From: LH-M37 sp965602855
GTDB lineage: Bacteria > Pseudomonadota > Gammaproteobacteria > SZUA-229
Length of the DNA stretch: 64,000 nucleotides
Assembly: GCA_965602855.1 (NCBI GenBank)
Contig: CBFCZV010000003.1
Location: 32,545-96,544, forward strand
Direction of reading: 5' to 3'
The notes beneath the pieces were generated by a model. That model was not told the DNA's origin. It was given only the letters and a program-made list of their open reading frames with translations, and searched no databases. Made by a program: the position numbers and the translations under genes. Below are positions 36,448-45,879 of this stretch, piece after piece (within the stretch, counting starts at the first letter, position 1; each line of letters opens with the position of its first letter).

Positions 36448-36488
36448 TTGTTTTGATGCAATCTCTGTAAAGAGGTTGCAGCAGATAG

Positions 36489-37391
36489 ATGGTGTTTCTG
36501 GCTAGATTAATCCTTAAAGGCCCGAGTCAGGCAGCTTTGGTGGCTGCGACACTGGCCATGTTAGGGGTTCTTTTTGCACCAGCTATCTGGTTAAGTGCCG
36601 CTGCCATTGCTTTAGTAGTTTTGGTGAAGGATGGACGGCAAGCACTGATAGTAATGGCTGTGGCAACGGTCGGCGCAATGTTATTTGCCGGTTTGATATT
36701 TGCCTCACCATTGATGGTTGTTTATTTTCTGCTGGCGGCCTGGCTACCGGCATGGATTGCGGCATCGATATTGCGAACCGCATCGATGGCGGCTAGTTTG
36801 CAGGTAATTGCAGGATTTAGCCTGGCGGCGATTATCGGGGTTTATAGTTTTTTTCCAGAAATGGGAGAAATATGGCGTGAGCCTCTGGATTTGCTGGTTG
36901 AGCAAATAATGCAACAGTCGCAAGGTGAAATAAGCTTGCAGGTGTTGCAGGAAGTTGAAGAGACAGCGATCAGAATGATCCCTGGTTTTTTAGCTGCCAG
37001 CGTTTTGTTTGGCACCATGATCAGCCTGTTTCTGGCCCGATGGTGGCAGGCGATGATACTGAATCCTGGTGGTTTTGCTAAAGAATTTCAGGCGCTAAAC
37101 CTGGGCAAAACAACCGCAATGATTGCAGTAGCGGTTGTTATTGCAGTAGCGCTGGTTGGATCAGAGTTATGGTATGCTATGTTATTGATCGTTTTAGCGT
37201 TGTATTCAACGCAGGGTATGTCGATATTACATGCTGTATTTAAGGGGCGTCAGCTGAATAGAGTCTGGCTGTACCTGATTTATCTGGTGATGTTTTTTTC
37301 ACCAGAAGTGGCGGCAATGCTGATTCTTGTTGGAATCGCAGATGCCTGGATAGATTTTAGAGGGCGATTGATTACAGTGCGTAGTCAGTAG
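36489..37391 (+). CDS. DUF2232 family inner-membrane protein
   Basis: A 300-residue polytopic protein with about eight hydrophobic segments (for example near residues 15-45, 55-80, 85-120, 160-185, 205-225, 235-250 and 265-285). DUF2232 proteins are standard residents between rpsR and rplI in many Gammaproteobacteria, and the function is unknown. The ATG at 36489 has only a weak upstream ribosome binding site (AGAGG at 36471). Confidence 0.85.
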   Translation: MVFLARLILKGPSQAALVAATLAMLGVLFAPAIWLSAAAIALVVLVKDGRQALIVMAVATVGAMLFAGLIFASPLMVVYFLLAAWLPAWIAASILRTASMAASLQVIAGFSLAAIIGVYSFFPEMGEIWREPLDLLVEQIMQQSQGEISLQVLQEVEETAIRMIPGFLAASVLFGTMISLFLARWWQAMILNPGGFAKEFQALNLGKTTAMIAVAVVIAVALVGSELWYAMLLIVLALYSTQGMSILHAVFKGRQLNRVWLYLIYLVMFFSPEVAAMLILVGIADAWIDFRGRLITVRSQ

Positions 37392-37418
37392 CTCGATTTA
37401 CAATAGAGGTTTTGAACG

Positions 37419-37871
37419 ATGGAAGTCATTCTGGTTGAAAAAATTGATCGTCTTGGTGGATTAGGTGATCTGGTTAATGTGAAATCTGGTTTTGCTCGTA
37501 ACTACCTTTTGCCAACGGGCAAAGCGAAGGTAGCGACAGCAGAAAATGTTGCTGAAATTGAAGCGCGTCGTGCAGAGCTTGAAAAAGCCGCTGCTGAAAC
37601 ACTGGCTGCAGCTGAAGCTAAGCGCGATCAACTGTCCAAGCTGGAAATCAGCATTACCTCCAAGTCTGGTTCTGAAGGTAAATTGTTCGGTTCAGTGGGT
37701 AACGCTGATATCGCTGATGCCGTGACTGCTGCTGGCGTTGAAGTGGCTAAACGTGATGTCCGTCTTCCTGATGGTCCTATCCGTCTTGCTGGTGATTATG
37801 AAATCACATTGCATTTACACGCAGATGTAGATGCTGTGGTTAAAGTAACCATTATTGGCGAAGAAGACTAA
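37419..37871 (+). CDS. rplI: 50S ribosomal protein L9
   Basis: A 150-residue L9. The N-terminal rRNA-binding domain (MEVILVEKIDRLGGLGDLV, GFARNYLLPTGKA) is followed by the long connecting helix and the C-terminal domain (GSEGKLFGSVGNADIADAV). Full length and ordinary. It ends the ribosomal operon and is followed by two tandem terminators. Confidence 0.97.
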   Translation: MEVILVEKIDRLGGLGDLVNVKSGFARNYLLPTGKAKVATAENVAEIEARRAELEKAAAETLAAAEAKRDQLSKLEISITSKSGSEGKLFGSVGNADIADAVTAAGVEVAKRDVRLPDGPIRLAGDYEITLHLHADVDAVVKVTIIGEED

Positions 37872-37884
37872 AAGTTTTCTTTTA

Positions 37885-37915
37885 AAACAGCGGGTTGTCT
37901 AATCGCTGTTTTTTA
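37885..37915 (+). terminator. First terminator after rplI
   Basis: A 9-bp stem AAAACAGCG/CGCTGTTTT with an 11-nt loop and a T run, 13 bp after the rplI stop. Confidence 0.8.
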
Positions 37916-37930
37916 CAAAACTTTCTTTGA

Positions 37931-37966
37931 AGAAAAGGCTCGCCAATGGTGAGCCTTTTCTTTTTT
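37931..37966 (+). terminator. Second, stronger terminator after rplI
   Basis: AGAAAAGGCTCGCC pairs with GGTGAGCCTTTTCT around an AAT loop (14 bp including one G-T pair), followed by TTTTT. Two tandem terminators separate the ribosomal operon from dnaB. Confidence 0.9.
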
Positions 37967-37995
37967 AATCTTTAATAATATGGCACTATTAGCGC

Positions 37996-39387
37996 ATGTC
38001 CGATACGATTTCATTTCCCACTTCTGCACATACTGATAACTTGAAGCTGCCTCCTCATTCTATGGAGGCTGAGCAGGCTGTTATTGGCGGTTTGTTGCTC
38101 GATAATCGTGCCTGGGAAAAAATTGCTGACCGTATTTCGGAGAAAGATTTTTATCGTCACGACCATCGTATGATTTTTAATGCGATTCGTGCACTGGAAG
38201 CGAAATCACAGCCGTTTGATGTGGTGACCCTGTCCGAATCGCTAGCTCACAATGAAGAGCTGGAAGAGGCTGGTGGCCTGGCTTATCTGGGGCGTTTGGC
38301 GAAAGATACGCCCAGTGCCGCGAATATCGTTGCCTATGCGGATATTGTGCGTGAGCGTTCAGTATTGCGCCAGCTGATTAGTGTCGGTACCGACATCGCC
38401 GACAGCGGCTATCGACCAGAAGGCCGGGAGAGTGGCGAGTTACTCGAAAATGCAGAGAAGCATGTTTTTGCCATCGCCGAGCAGAAAGTACGAGGCGAAA
38501 CCGGTCTTAGAGCGATCAGTCAGGTGCTTTCTAAAACCGTCGAGCAAATTGACCATTTATTTGAAACCAAAGGGGCTGTTTCGGGTGTTGCCTCAGGTTT
38601 TACTGACCTGGACAAAAAAACCACTGGCTTTCAGCCGGGTGATCTGGTGATCGTCGCAGGTCGTCCTGCCATGGGTAAAACCACGTTCGCGATGAATGTG
38701 GCTGAAACGGCGGCGATATCTGGTGGTTTACCGGTTGCGGTATTCAGTATGGAGATGCCCGGCGAGCAACTGGCGATGCGTCTGATTTCTTCTCTGGGAC
38801 GTATCGATCAACATCATATTCGTACCGGTGAGTTAACCGATGAAGACTGGCCACGCATTACCTCATCGATTTCGATGCTCTCTGAAACCAAGTTGTTTAT
38901 CGACGATACGCCCGCGATGTCACCTAGTGAGGTGCGCGCCAGAGCGCGTCGCATCAAGCGCGAGCATGGTCTTGGTCTGGTGGTTATCGATTATCTCCAG
39001 TTGATGCAGGTGGCTGGTGGTAGCGAAAACAGGGCGACAGAAATTTCCGAGATTTCACGTAGTTTGAAAGCCCTGGCTAAAGAGCTGGCGATACCGGTGA
39101 TGGCTTTGTCCCAGCTTAATCGTGGCCTTGAGCAACGTCCCGATAAACGTCCCGTGATGTCAGATTTGCGTGAATCAGGTGCGATCGAGCAGGATGCGGA
39201 TATTATTTTGTTTGTTTATCGTGATGAAGTGTATAACGAAGAAAGTCCGGATAAAGGCACGGCAGAAATTATTATCGGCAAGCAACGTAATGGTCCTATT
39301 GGTAAAGTTCGCCTAACCTTCCACGGTAAGTACACGCGTTTCGATAATTTCACCCCCGATATGTATAGCAATGATGATTTTGAATAG
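37996..39387 (+). CDS. dnaB: Replicative DNA helicase DnaB
   Basis: A 463-residue hexameric helicase. The N-terminal domain (PPHSMEAEQAVIGGLLLDN) is followed by a linker and the RecA-like C-terminal domain, with Walker A GRPAMGKTTFAMN, Walker B LVVIDYLQLM and the arginine-finger region RESGAIEQDADIILFVYR. Complete, with no intein in the Walker A region. alr follows after 25 bp, a common gammaproteobacterial pair. Confidence 0.97.
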   Translation: MSDTISFPTSAHTDNLKLPPHSMEAEQAVIGGLLLDNRAWEKIADRISEKDFYRHDHRMIFNAIRALEAKSQPFDVVTLSESLAHNEELEEAGGLAYLGRLAKDTPSAANIVAYADIVRERSVLRQLISVGTDIADSGYRPEGRESGELLENAEKHVFAIAEQKVRGETGLRAISQVLSKTVEQIDHLFETKGAVSGVASGFTDLDKKTTGFQPGDLVIVAGRPAMGKTTFAMNVAETAAISGGLPVAVFSMEMPGEQLAMRLISSLGRIDQHHIRTGELTDEDWPRITSSISMLSETKLFIDDTPAMSPSEVRARARRIKREHGLGLVVIDYLQLMQVAGGSENRATEISEISRSLKALAKELAIPVMALSQLNRGLEQRPDKRPVMSDLRESGAIEQDADIILFVYRDEVYNEESPDKGTAEIIIGKQRNGPIGKVRLTFHGKYTRFDNFTPDMYSNDDFE

Positions 39388-39412
39388 GCATTGATGCCAC
39401 TGTAGCCGCGAG

Positions 39413-40495
39413 ATGACGCATACAAGAATTGCACAAGTCAGCATCGATGCCGAAGCACTCAGGCATAACCTGCAACGCGTTAAAACCTTTGCCACTGATA
39501 GTAAAGTGATTGCGGTGATCAAGGCTAATGCCTATGGTCATGGTGTGCAGGCAGCGGCCAGCGCTTTGTCTGAAGCCGATGCTTTCGCACTCGCAACACC
39601 CAATGAAGCGATATCCTTGCGCCAGTCTGGTATTTCCAAACCTTTGATCGTCTTACAGGGTTTTTCCAGTATTGAAGAACTGAAGGCTCTGGCCGATCTT
39701 GATATTCAGGCGGTCGTGCATCAGGTTTCACAAATTGATTTGTTGGAACAATATGTAGATGTAAAGTATGTAGATGTAAAGCTGGATATCTGGTTAAAGA
39801 TTGATACAGGTATGCATCGTCTGGGTGTACCGGTTGAGCTGGTTGAAGCTTTATATCAACGCCTGAAAAGTTGTGAATCTGTTTCATCTATTCGTTTAAT
39901 GAGCCATTTTGCTAATGCGGATGAGCCTACCCATCCAATGAATCAAGAGCAACTATCGGCTTTTAGTCAGGTGTGCAATCAGCTCGGACAGAACGATGCC
40001 AGCATGGCAAATTCTGCAGCGTTGGTGATGATGCCAGAGAGTCGCATGCAATGGGTAAGGCCGGGGATTATGCTGTATGGATCATCGCCTTTAAAAGATA
40101 AAACGGCTAGAGAGTTAGACATGAAACCGGTGATGCAGTTTGAATCAAAGTTAATCGCTGTGCAGGATTTAAAGCAGGGCGATGTGATTGGTTATGGTAG
40201 CACCTGGCAATGTCCTGAGGATATGAGAGTGGGAGTGGTTGCTGCAGGTTATGCAGATGGCTACCCACGTCATGCCGAATCAGGAACGCCAGTCTGGATT
40301 AATAATGCATTATGTCCGTTACTGGGGCGTGTCTCGATGGATAGTATTTGCATTGATTTGCGAGCTGTAAAAGCAGAAATTGATGAGCGTGTCGTGCTTT
40401 GGGGTAAAGAGCTTTCTGTGGATGTGGTGGCTGAGCATGCTGGAACAATTGGTTATGAACTTTTGTGTCATGCGGGTTCGTCCTTAGGTGAGTAA
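39413..40495 (+). CDS. alr: Alanine racemase
   Basis: A 360-residue PLP enzyme making D-alanine for peptidoglycan. The PLP lysine is in AVIKANAYGHG (about K40). The second catalytic residue (Tyr) lies in the segment GYGSTWQ, and the C-terminal beta domain has GYADGYPRH and LLGRVSMDSICIDL. A perfect 15-bp tandem duplication inserts a repeated YVDVK near residues 114-123, in a surface region before WLKIDTGMHRLG. The frame is kept. Confidence 0.95.
   Translation: MTHTRIAQVSIDAEALRHNLQRVKTFATDSKVIAVIKANAYGHGVQAAASALSEADAFALATPNEAISLRQSGISKPLIVLQGFSSIEELKALADLDIQAVVHQVSQIDLLEQYVDVKYVDVKLDIWLKIDTGMHRLGVPVELVEALYQRLKSCESVSSIRLMSHFANADEPTHPMNQEQLSAFSQVCNQLGQNDASMANSAALVMMPESRMQWVRPGIMLYGSSPLKDKTARELDMKPVMQFESKLIAVQDLKQGDVIGYGSTWQCPEDMRVGVVAAGYADGYPRHAESGTPVWINNALCPLLGRVSMDSICIDLRAVKAEIDERVVLWGKELSVDVVAEHAGTIGYELLCHAGSSLGE
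39752..39781 (+). repeat. Perfect 15-bp tandem duplication inside alr
   Basis: The unit TATGTAGATGTAAAG occurs twice without a mismatch (39752-39766 and 39767-39781), giving YVDVK twice. Perfect identity suggests a recent slippage event that keeps the frame. Confidence 0.9.
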
Positions 40496-40608
40496 ACGGC
40501 ATAATAGTCACGCTAAAAGTTACAGTTTTTAAATGATTAGTCTATTCTAATCAGACAAGATTATTTTTATATAAATATGTATTGATGCGCATTTGAATGG
40601 AGCAAAAA

Positions 40609-41706
40609 ATGATTAAGAAAAAATTATTAGTTTCAACGCTGATGACTGTTTCAGTTTTATTGGCTGGTTGTGTTACTGGCGGCGGTACTGCCATGTTTAG
40701 AGGTGATATTAGCCGCACTGGAATAATGTCAAGTTCAGGACCAACCTCGCTGGATTCGTTAGCCTGGAAGCACAGCCTTCCAGATAAAGTTTTTGCATCA
40801 CCAGTGACTGATGGTAATAATGTTTATCTTGGCTGTAAAGATGGTCAGTTGTATGCGCTGGATCAAAATAGCGGTAAGGTTCAGTGGAGTTTTAGAACGG
40901 GTTCTAATATTGAGTCCTCGGTTGCTTTGTCGGATGGTTATGTATTCATTGGTAGCTGGGATAAGAATTTTTATGCAGTGAATACTGAAACCCGTGCAGT
41001 GCACTGGAAGTTCCCTGTAAAGGGTCCTATTTCATCTTCACCTGTAGTTAAGGATGGTACGGTTTATGTCGGTGGAGAAGATGGCAATATGTACGCCATT
41101 GATATTGAGACGGGTCAGGAGCTATGGAAATTCCCCGCTAAAGGAGGAATATATACGTCGCCTGCAATTAAAGGCGATCATATTTTCTTTGGTACACTCA
41201 AAGGTATGATGTATTCAGTGAATATAAAAACAGGGCAGGAGTTCTGGCGTTTCCCACTTCGTCATAAAATTCATTCATCTCCAGCGGTGGATGATAATAA
41301 TGTTTATTTTGGTGCTGATGACAAACATATTTATGCCGTTAATATACGAACCGGTCAGCAGGTCTGGCGTAAAAAAACTGCAGGCCAGATATTGTCCTCA
41401 CCAGCGCTTACCGATGACCTGGTGATTTTTGGTAGTAAAGATAGTTATGTTTATGCCTACGATAAAGAAAAAGGTTTTCGAGAATGGGAGTACCGCACCG
41501 AAGGTCCTATTTTCTCATCGCCCGTTATTGCGTCAGGATCAGTTTATATCGGTAGTACCGATCGCAATCTTTATGTGCTGAATGAGTCAGACGGTAGTGT
41601 TATGTGGAAATATACCGCTGTAGATAAAATTTTCTCAGCACCTGTTGTGAGTGATGGAAAAGTTTTCTTTAATAGCGTTGATGGTTCTCTGTACGCTGTT
41701 AAATAA
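40609..41706 (+). CDS. PQQ-repeat beta-propeller lipoprotein, BamB-like
   Basis: A 365-residue lipoprotein. The signal peptide ends in the lipobox LLAGC. About eight beta-propeller blades follow, each with a W..P / SSPxV..G.VY.G..DG..YA pattern (for example SSPVVKDGTVYVGGEDGN). The start at 40609 is chosen because GGAGC lies 6 nt upstream; an ATG at 40597 would place the signal further from its charged start. BamB is the propeller lipoprotein of the outer-membrane assembly complex, but bamB normally lies in the hisS-der region, so this may be a paralogue with another task. The blades are unusually regular. Confidence 0.75.
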   Translation: MIKKKLLVSTLMTVSVLLAGCVTGGGTAMFRGDISRTGIMSSSGPTSLDSLAWKHSLPDKVFASPVTDGNNVYLGCKDGQLYALDQNSGKVQWSFRTGSNIESSVALSDGYVFIGSWDKNFYAVNTETRAVHWKFPVKGPISSSPVVKDGTVYVGGEDGNMYAIDIETGQELWKFPAKGGIYTSPAIKGDHIFFGTLKGMMYSVNIKTGQEFWRFPLRHKIHSSPAVDDNNVYFGADDKHIYAVNIRTGQQVWRKKTAGQILSSPALTDDLVIFGSKDSYVYAYDKEKGFREWEYRTEGPIFSSPVIASGSVYIGSTDRNLYVLNESDGSVMWKYTAVDKIFSAPVVSDGKVFFNSVDGSLYAVK

Positions 41707-41707
41707 T

Positions 41708-41752
41708 AAAAATACTCTGTTGCCTGTGAGTTAAGGTTGCAGAGTATTTTTT
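41708..41752. terminator. Bidirectional terminator between the propeller lipoprotein and the nuclease gene
   Basis: A 12-bp stem, 41708-41719 (AAAAATACTCTG) with 41740-41751, loop 20 nt. A/T runs on both sides let it work in both directions. It fills the whole space between two convergent genes. Confidence 0.8.
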
Positions 41753-44547
41753 CAAGCTTGCCAGCTACTTCTTCGGCACAGGCCTTCAAAATTACAATAG
41801 CTGCAGGTTGTTGTATCGCCCCAGGCGGGTAATTCTTTTTTCTGCTGAATCATGCTGAGTATTGTTGTCAGTCGATCAAGAACGTCATTTTTCAAAAGCT
41901 CAAGTGCATCGCCAGAAAGTTCAGCGCCTTTTTTGATTTTGTTTTTAGGATCATCGAGCGTCAAATAAATGATATTTGTTGCTGCCTCATCGAGTAGTGC
42001 GTATGTGGTGAGCTGAATGTTTTCGCCAGAATCCACATCAGACTGACTGGCGGATTTCCCGGTTTTATAATCAATAAGGCAATGTTCATTGTTGTTTTTA
42101 TCGATTCGATCAAGTCGTCCAAAAATACGTGTCGATGGACCAAGACTTTTTTCCATATTTTCTTCGGCGCTGTGAATAGACCAGTTTTTTTGTTGTTCGA
42201 TCTGCCAGTCAATATAGCTGGGAATGTGTTTTAACCAACGATGCAGCCAGCTTCTATGCAATACATTGTTTTCCAGATCGGTATTAAAAATAATGCTGGA
42301 AGTTTGTTTCAAATGCTCAATGGCTTTGTCACGATTGTCTTCTGTTATATGTTCATTAAAGGGCGTGGGTAATTCGCGAACCTGCTGATGTAGTGCTTGC
42401 AGAGCGAGATGGACGCGTTCACCATAATCAGATTTTTTTAATTCATCACTGATTTCATCGGCAGGTTTTAGTTTGAGCATGTCGCCTGAAAAAAACTGAT
42501 AGGGGCAGTTGATCAATCGTTGGTGAGAACCTGCTGAAATACGCTCAGGAGACAGGTCATTTGGGGCATTGGCGGCGGCCTGTTTTGCCTGCTCAGGCAA
42601 ATTGTCTGTATCGCAAATCATGACGCCGCAATGTGTCGTTAGTAATTCAGCCAGGTTATTATTTTTTAGTGATCGATCAAAACTTAACAGATGAAAGTTT
42701 TCTAATGCTTCTATCCAGGGTGAAGCAGGAATCGCTTCGCCTTCATTTTCAGATTTATAAGTGATCAAGGTTTTCTTTGTATTGCCCAATAACTGCTGGA
42801 AATATTGTAATTTTTGAGTGCTATGTTCTTCCCAGATAGTTAGTCCCAGTGATTTTCTTGCGCTCTGATTGAAAAACGGTGAGCTGGGTAGAGAGCCGGG
42901 CATGAACTGGCGATCAGCGGCGGCGATAACAAGTGCATCGAAACTTTTTAACTGAGCCTGTTCCAGCGTCATGAGCTGTACTGGTGAAGCTTCCGTTTGC
43001 GGGCTGAACATGTGTTCTTCAAGAGACAGTCCCAGCCATGCTCTAAAATCACTCCATTGCAATTCTGGATTGCTGTAATTCAGGCTGTGCTTCATATCGC
43101 CAAGGGTTTGTATAATGCGCATACCTGCAGGGTCTTGCGAAAATGTTTGTTCAAGTCCCAGTTGCTTCAGGTTGTCCAGTAGAGTATCAAGAAACACATT
43201 GAGATGATGGCTCTTTTTTGAGTGATAAAGAGTGGTCAATGATTCGGCGTTTTGTTCGAGCTGATCAAGTAGTGCAACTACCTTTTGATAGGAATCTTTG
43301 GGCCAGTGCTCCAGTCTCTTCAGGCGATAGTGAAGATGTTTTTTATAGCGTGATAAACCTCTGGCGATACCTTCGTGCTGGATAACATCTTTTTCCAGGC
43401 GATAAACATTGTTGAGTAATTCATCACGATCATCGTCAAGACTGACAAAATGTGATTTGAGAAAATCCAGCATGGGGCGATAATCAAAATCTTCCTCGAT
43501 GCATTCAAGCCAGCGCTCCAGTACGGCGGCGGCACTGGTGGTGGCCAGTGACCAGCCAGAAATATCCTGTACTGGCACATCGGCTCTTTCTAAAAGTGCG
43601 CGTAAACGTCGGGAAAGCCTTCGGTCTTCTGAAACAATGCCGATATTTTTTGTTCCTGCCAGCAGCCATTGTCTTATTTGTAAATCAATGGCACAGGCTT
43701 CGTTTTCGATTTCTTTAGAAGCATAAATTGAAAAGGGCAGAGTCTGATCATGTTTCTGTGATTTAAAATTTTCGACTCTATTTTTCAACGGGGCTTCATC
43801 GTAAGCGAAAGCCTGCTGTAAAAATTGTTGAGTGTAGTTTTTATCTGAATCTGTTTGTTCTATTGCCAGGCACTGATTTAAATCTGCTAATAATTGAATG
43901 AATTGTTTTTCACAGGGCAGTAATTGTTCATTGCTCAGGCTGTAGCTATAGAAGTTGTCGGGCAGCTGGTGTGTTGCCTCATGCAGGCGGATTACGTAGG
44001 CGCTGGAACTGTCCAATAATGAATTAGCCTGTAGTTGTTGATGCCATGCGTGCCAGAGCGTATGGATTAGTTTAGCTTCTTGTTGTAGCTGAGAATGTGA
44101 CTGTTCGATGTTGTAGGCTTTTTGTACCGTGTTCAACCATTCTTCTGATGACTCACTAACTGATGCATGATGCAAATTCATCTCATCAAAAAGTTTGAGC
44201 AATGACAAAGAAACCTGCCATTTATTTTCTTCATTGAACAAATCTGGATGTTGTTCAAGTGCCTCGATGAACATTAGTCGGCGTGCTTGTTCAGAAATGA
44301 TGGTGCAGGATGGATCGGGCAGAGTGATGTTGCTGTTGATCCATTCTTTCAGTGTACCTATCCAGGGTGGAATAACAGCGCTGTGTCCTGAGTTTTTTAT
44401 TTGTCGTAATAATTCTGCGCGAAAGTCCTGAGCTGTGCTGCTGTTGGGTAGAAAAATGGTGACCGAGTTCAGGCGGGGCAGAGAAGATTTAAATTGTTCG
44501 AGTAGCTGCGTTACCGCCTGTTCAATGATGGATTGTTGCTTGCCCAT
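41752..44547 (-). CDS. RecB/AddB-like PD-(D/E)XK nuclease, putative DNA repair protein
   Basis: A 931-residue protein of the 'probable DNA repair protein' family (TIGR03623-like). The N-terminal two thirds resemble an inactivated UvrD-type helicase: no Walker A GKT loop is visible at the N-terminus (the region reads VTIFLPNSSTAQDF), as in AddB-like proteins. The C-terminal nuclease has GRLDRIDK, LIDYKTGKS and a following QLTTYALL. An Fe-S cluster is suggested by one Cys in LINCPYQFF and three in CSYCNFEGLC. It probably processes DNA ends, but no partner helicase is adjacent; in many genomes a RecB-like helicase gene is the neighbour. It lies 9 bp downstream of fdxA on the same strand. Confidence 0.8.
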   Translation of the reverse strand: MGKQQSIIEQAVTQLLEQFKSSLPRLNSVTIFLPNSSTAQDFRAELLRQIKNSGHSAVIPPWIGTLKEWINSNITLPDPSCTIISEQARRLMFIEALEQHPDLFNEENKWQVSLSLLKLFDEMNLHHASVSESSEEWLNTVQKAYNIEQSHSQLQQEAKLIHTLWHAWHQQLQANSLLDSSSAYVIRLHEATHQLPDNFYSYSLSNEQLLPCEKQFIQLLADLNQCLAIEQTDSDKNYTQQFLQQAFAYDEAPLKNRVENFKSQKHDQTLPFSIYASKEIENEACAIDLQIRQWLLAGTKNIGIVSEDRRLSRRLRALLERADVPVQDISGWSLATTSAAAVLERWLECIEEDFDYRPMLDFLKSHFVSLDDDRDELLNNVYRLEKDVIQHEGIARGLSRYKKHLHYRLKRLEHWPKDSYQKVVALLDQLEQNAESLTTLYHSKKSHHLNVFLDTLLDNLKQLGLEQTFSQDPAGMRIIQTLGDMKHSLNYSNPELQWSDFRAWLGLSLEEHMFSPQTEASPVQLMTLEQAQLKSFDALVIAAADRQFMPGSLPSSPFFNQSARKSLGLTIWEEHSTQKLQYFQQLLGNTKKTLITYKSENEGEAIPASPWIEALENFHLLSFDRSLKNNNLAELLTTHCGVMICDTDNLPEQAKQAAANAPNDLSPERISAGSHQRLINCPYQFFSGDMLKLKPADEISDELKKSDYGERVHLALQALHQQVRELPTPFNEHITEDNRDKAIEHLKQTSSIIFNTDLENNVLHRSWLHRWLKHIPSYIDWQIEQQKNWSIHSAEENMEKSLGPSTRIFGRLDRIDKNNNEHCLIDYKTGKSASQSDVDSGENIQLTTYALLDEAATNIIYLTLDDPKNKIKKGAELSGDALELLKNDVLDRLTTILSMIQQKKELPAWGDTTTCSYCNFEGLCRRSSWQA

Positions 44548-44556
44548 TGCAGTGGT

Positions 44557-44880
44557 TTATCGCTCCAGCTGTGCCAGTTTACCCTCAACTCCATCCCAGT
44601 CATCGGCATCGTCGGGTGCGTCTTTGCTCTCATTGATCACTGGCCATCCCTGGCTAAGTTCTTCGTTTAAAGCCAGAAAGTTTGATTGATCAGCGGGGAG
44701 TTCGTCGTCCGCAAAAATAGCATTGGCCGGGCACTCAGGTTCACACAGGGTGCAATCGATACATTCTTCGGGATCGATGACCAGGAAGTTTGGTCCCTCA
44801 TGGAAGCAATCGACGGGACAAACATCAACACAATCGGTGTATTTGCACTTAATACAATTTTCACCCACTACATAAGTCAT
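44557..44880 (-). CDS. fdxA: Ferredoxin FdxA (3Fe-4S/4Fe-4S, seven-iron type)
   Basis: A 107-residue ferredoxin of the Azotobacter FdI type. It opens MTYVVGENCIKCKYTDCV, then VCPVDCF, GPNFLVIDPEECIDC and LCEPECPANAI, giving the cysteines for one 3Fe-4S and one 4Fe-4S cluster. The start at 44880 is the family start; the open frame continues to 44979 but those codons show no homology. It is divergent from galU and has the nuclease gene 9 bp downstream, whose likely Fe-S cluster is a suggestive but unproven link. Confidence 0.93.
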   Translation of the reverse strand: MTYVVGENCIKCKYTDCVDVCPVDCFHEGPNFLVIDPEECIDCTLCEPECPANAIFADDELPADQSNFLALNEELSQGWPVINESKDAPDDADDWDGVEGKLAQLER

Positions 44881-45006
44881 ATCTTGTTTCCTGATGATTT
44901 GCGTGTTCTGAAATAACTTGCGAAATATTATCACAGTGAATGCTGCACGGGTGATGGTGGATAGTTTAAAATTAGCCAACTTTTGAATTAATCGTAAGGA
45001 ACAATA

Positions 45007-45879
45007 ATGACAACAATCAAAAAGGCCGTTTTCCCCGTTGCTGGCCTGGGCACTCGATTTTTACCTGCGACCAAAGCCGTGGCCAAAGAGATGCTCGCTA
45101 TCGTTGATAAGCCTCTGATTCAATATGCAGCCGAAGAAGCTGAGAAGGCGGGTATTGATACCCTGATATTTGTTGTCGGTCGTACCAAAAACTCGATCAT
45201 TGATCATTTCGATAAAGCGTATGAGCTGGAAAACGAATTAGCGCTTAGAAACAAAGATGCCTTATTACAGATTGTAAAAGATACCGTGCCTGAGGGTGTT
45301 AATTGCGTTTTTATTCGTCAGTCTGAAGCGCTGGGGCTTGGACACGCCGTATTGTGTGCTGAAGCAGCTGTGGGTGATGAGCCGTTTGCGGTTATCCTGC
45401 CCGATGACCTCATCGACAATGAAGGCGATAATTGTATGCAGCAAATGGTGGCTGTTTATAACAAGCATCGGGGTTCAGTGATCGGCACTCAGACGGTGGA
45501 TATGTCAGAGAGCGATAAATACGGCATGGTTGCAGGTCCCAAAGTTGAAGATCGCCTGGCTATGGTGGATGAAATCATTGAAAAACCGGCACCTGAAGAA
45601 GCACCTTCAGATCAGGCTGTGGTTGGTCGCTACATTCTCACGCCCGCTATTTTTGATGTATTAAAAACTACTGAGCGCGGTGCGGGTGGGGAAATCCAGT
45701 TGACCGATGGTATTGCGGCATTGCGTAAGACCGAAGAAGTCTTCGCCTATAGTTTTGAAGGCACACGCTATGACTGTGGTAGCAAAATTGGTTATTTACA
45801 GGCCACGGTTGAGTTTGCGCTTAAGCACGATGAGTTAGCTGATGAGTTCAGAAGCTATCTTCAAGCACTGAAAGCATGA
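45007..45879 (+). CDS. galU: UTP--glucose-1-phosphate uridylyltransferase
   Basis: A 290-residue enzyme making UDP-glucose. The nucleotide-binding loop is VAGLGTRFLPATKA, the lysine/phosphate region is KEMLAIVDKPLIQY, the metal aspartate is in ILPDDLI, and GRYILTP with GAGGEIQLTDGI completes the family set. It supplies surface polysaccharide synthesis. An AAGGAA ribosome binding site lies 6 nt before the ATG. Confidence 0.96.
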   Translation: MTTIKKAVFPVAGLGTRFLPATKAVAKEMLAIVDKPLIQYAAEEAEKAGIDTLIFVVGRTKNSIIDHFDKAYELENELALRNKDALLQIVKDTVPEGVNCVFIRQSEALGLGHAVLCAEAAVGDEPFAVILPDDLIDNEGDNCMQQMVAVYNKHRGSVIGTQTVDMSESDKYGMVAGPKVEDRLAMVDEIIEKPAPEEAPSDQAVVGRYILTPAIFDVLKTTERGAGGEIQLTDGIAALRKTEEVFAYSFEGTRYDCGSKIGYLQATVEFALKHDELADEFRSYLQALKA

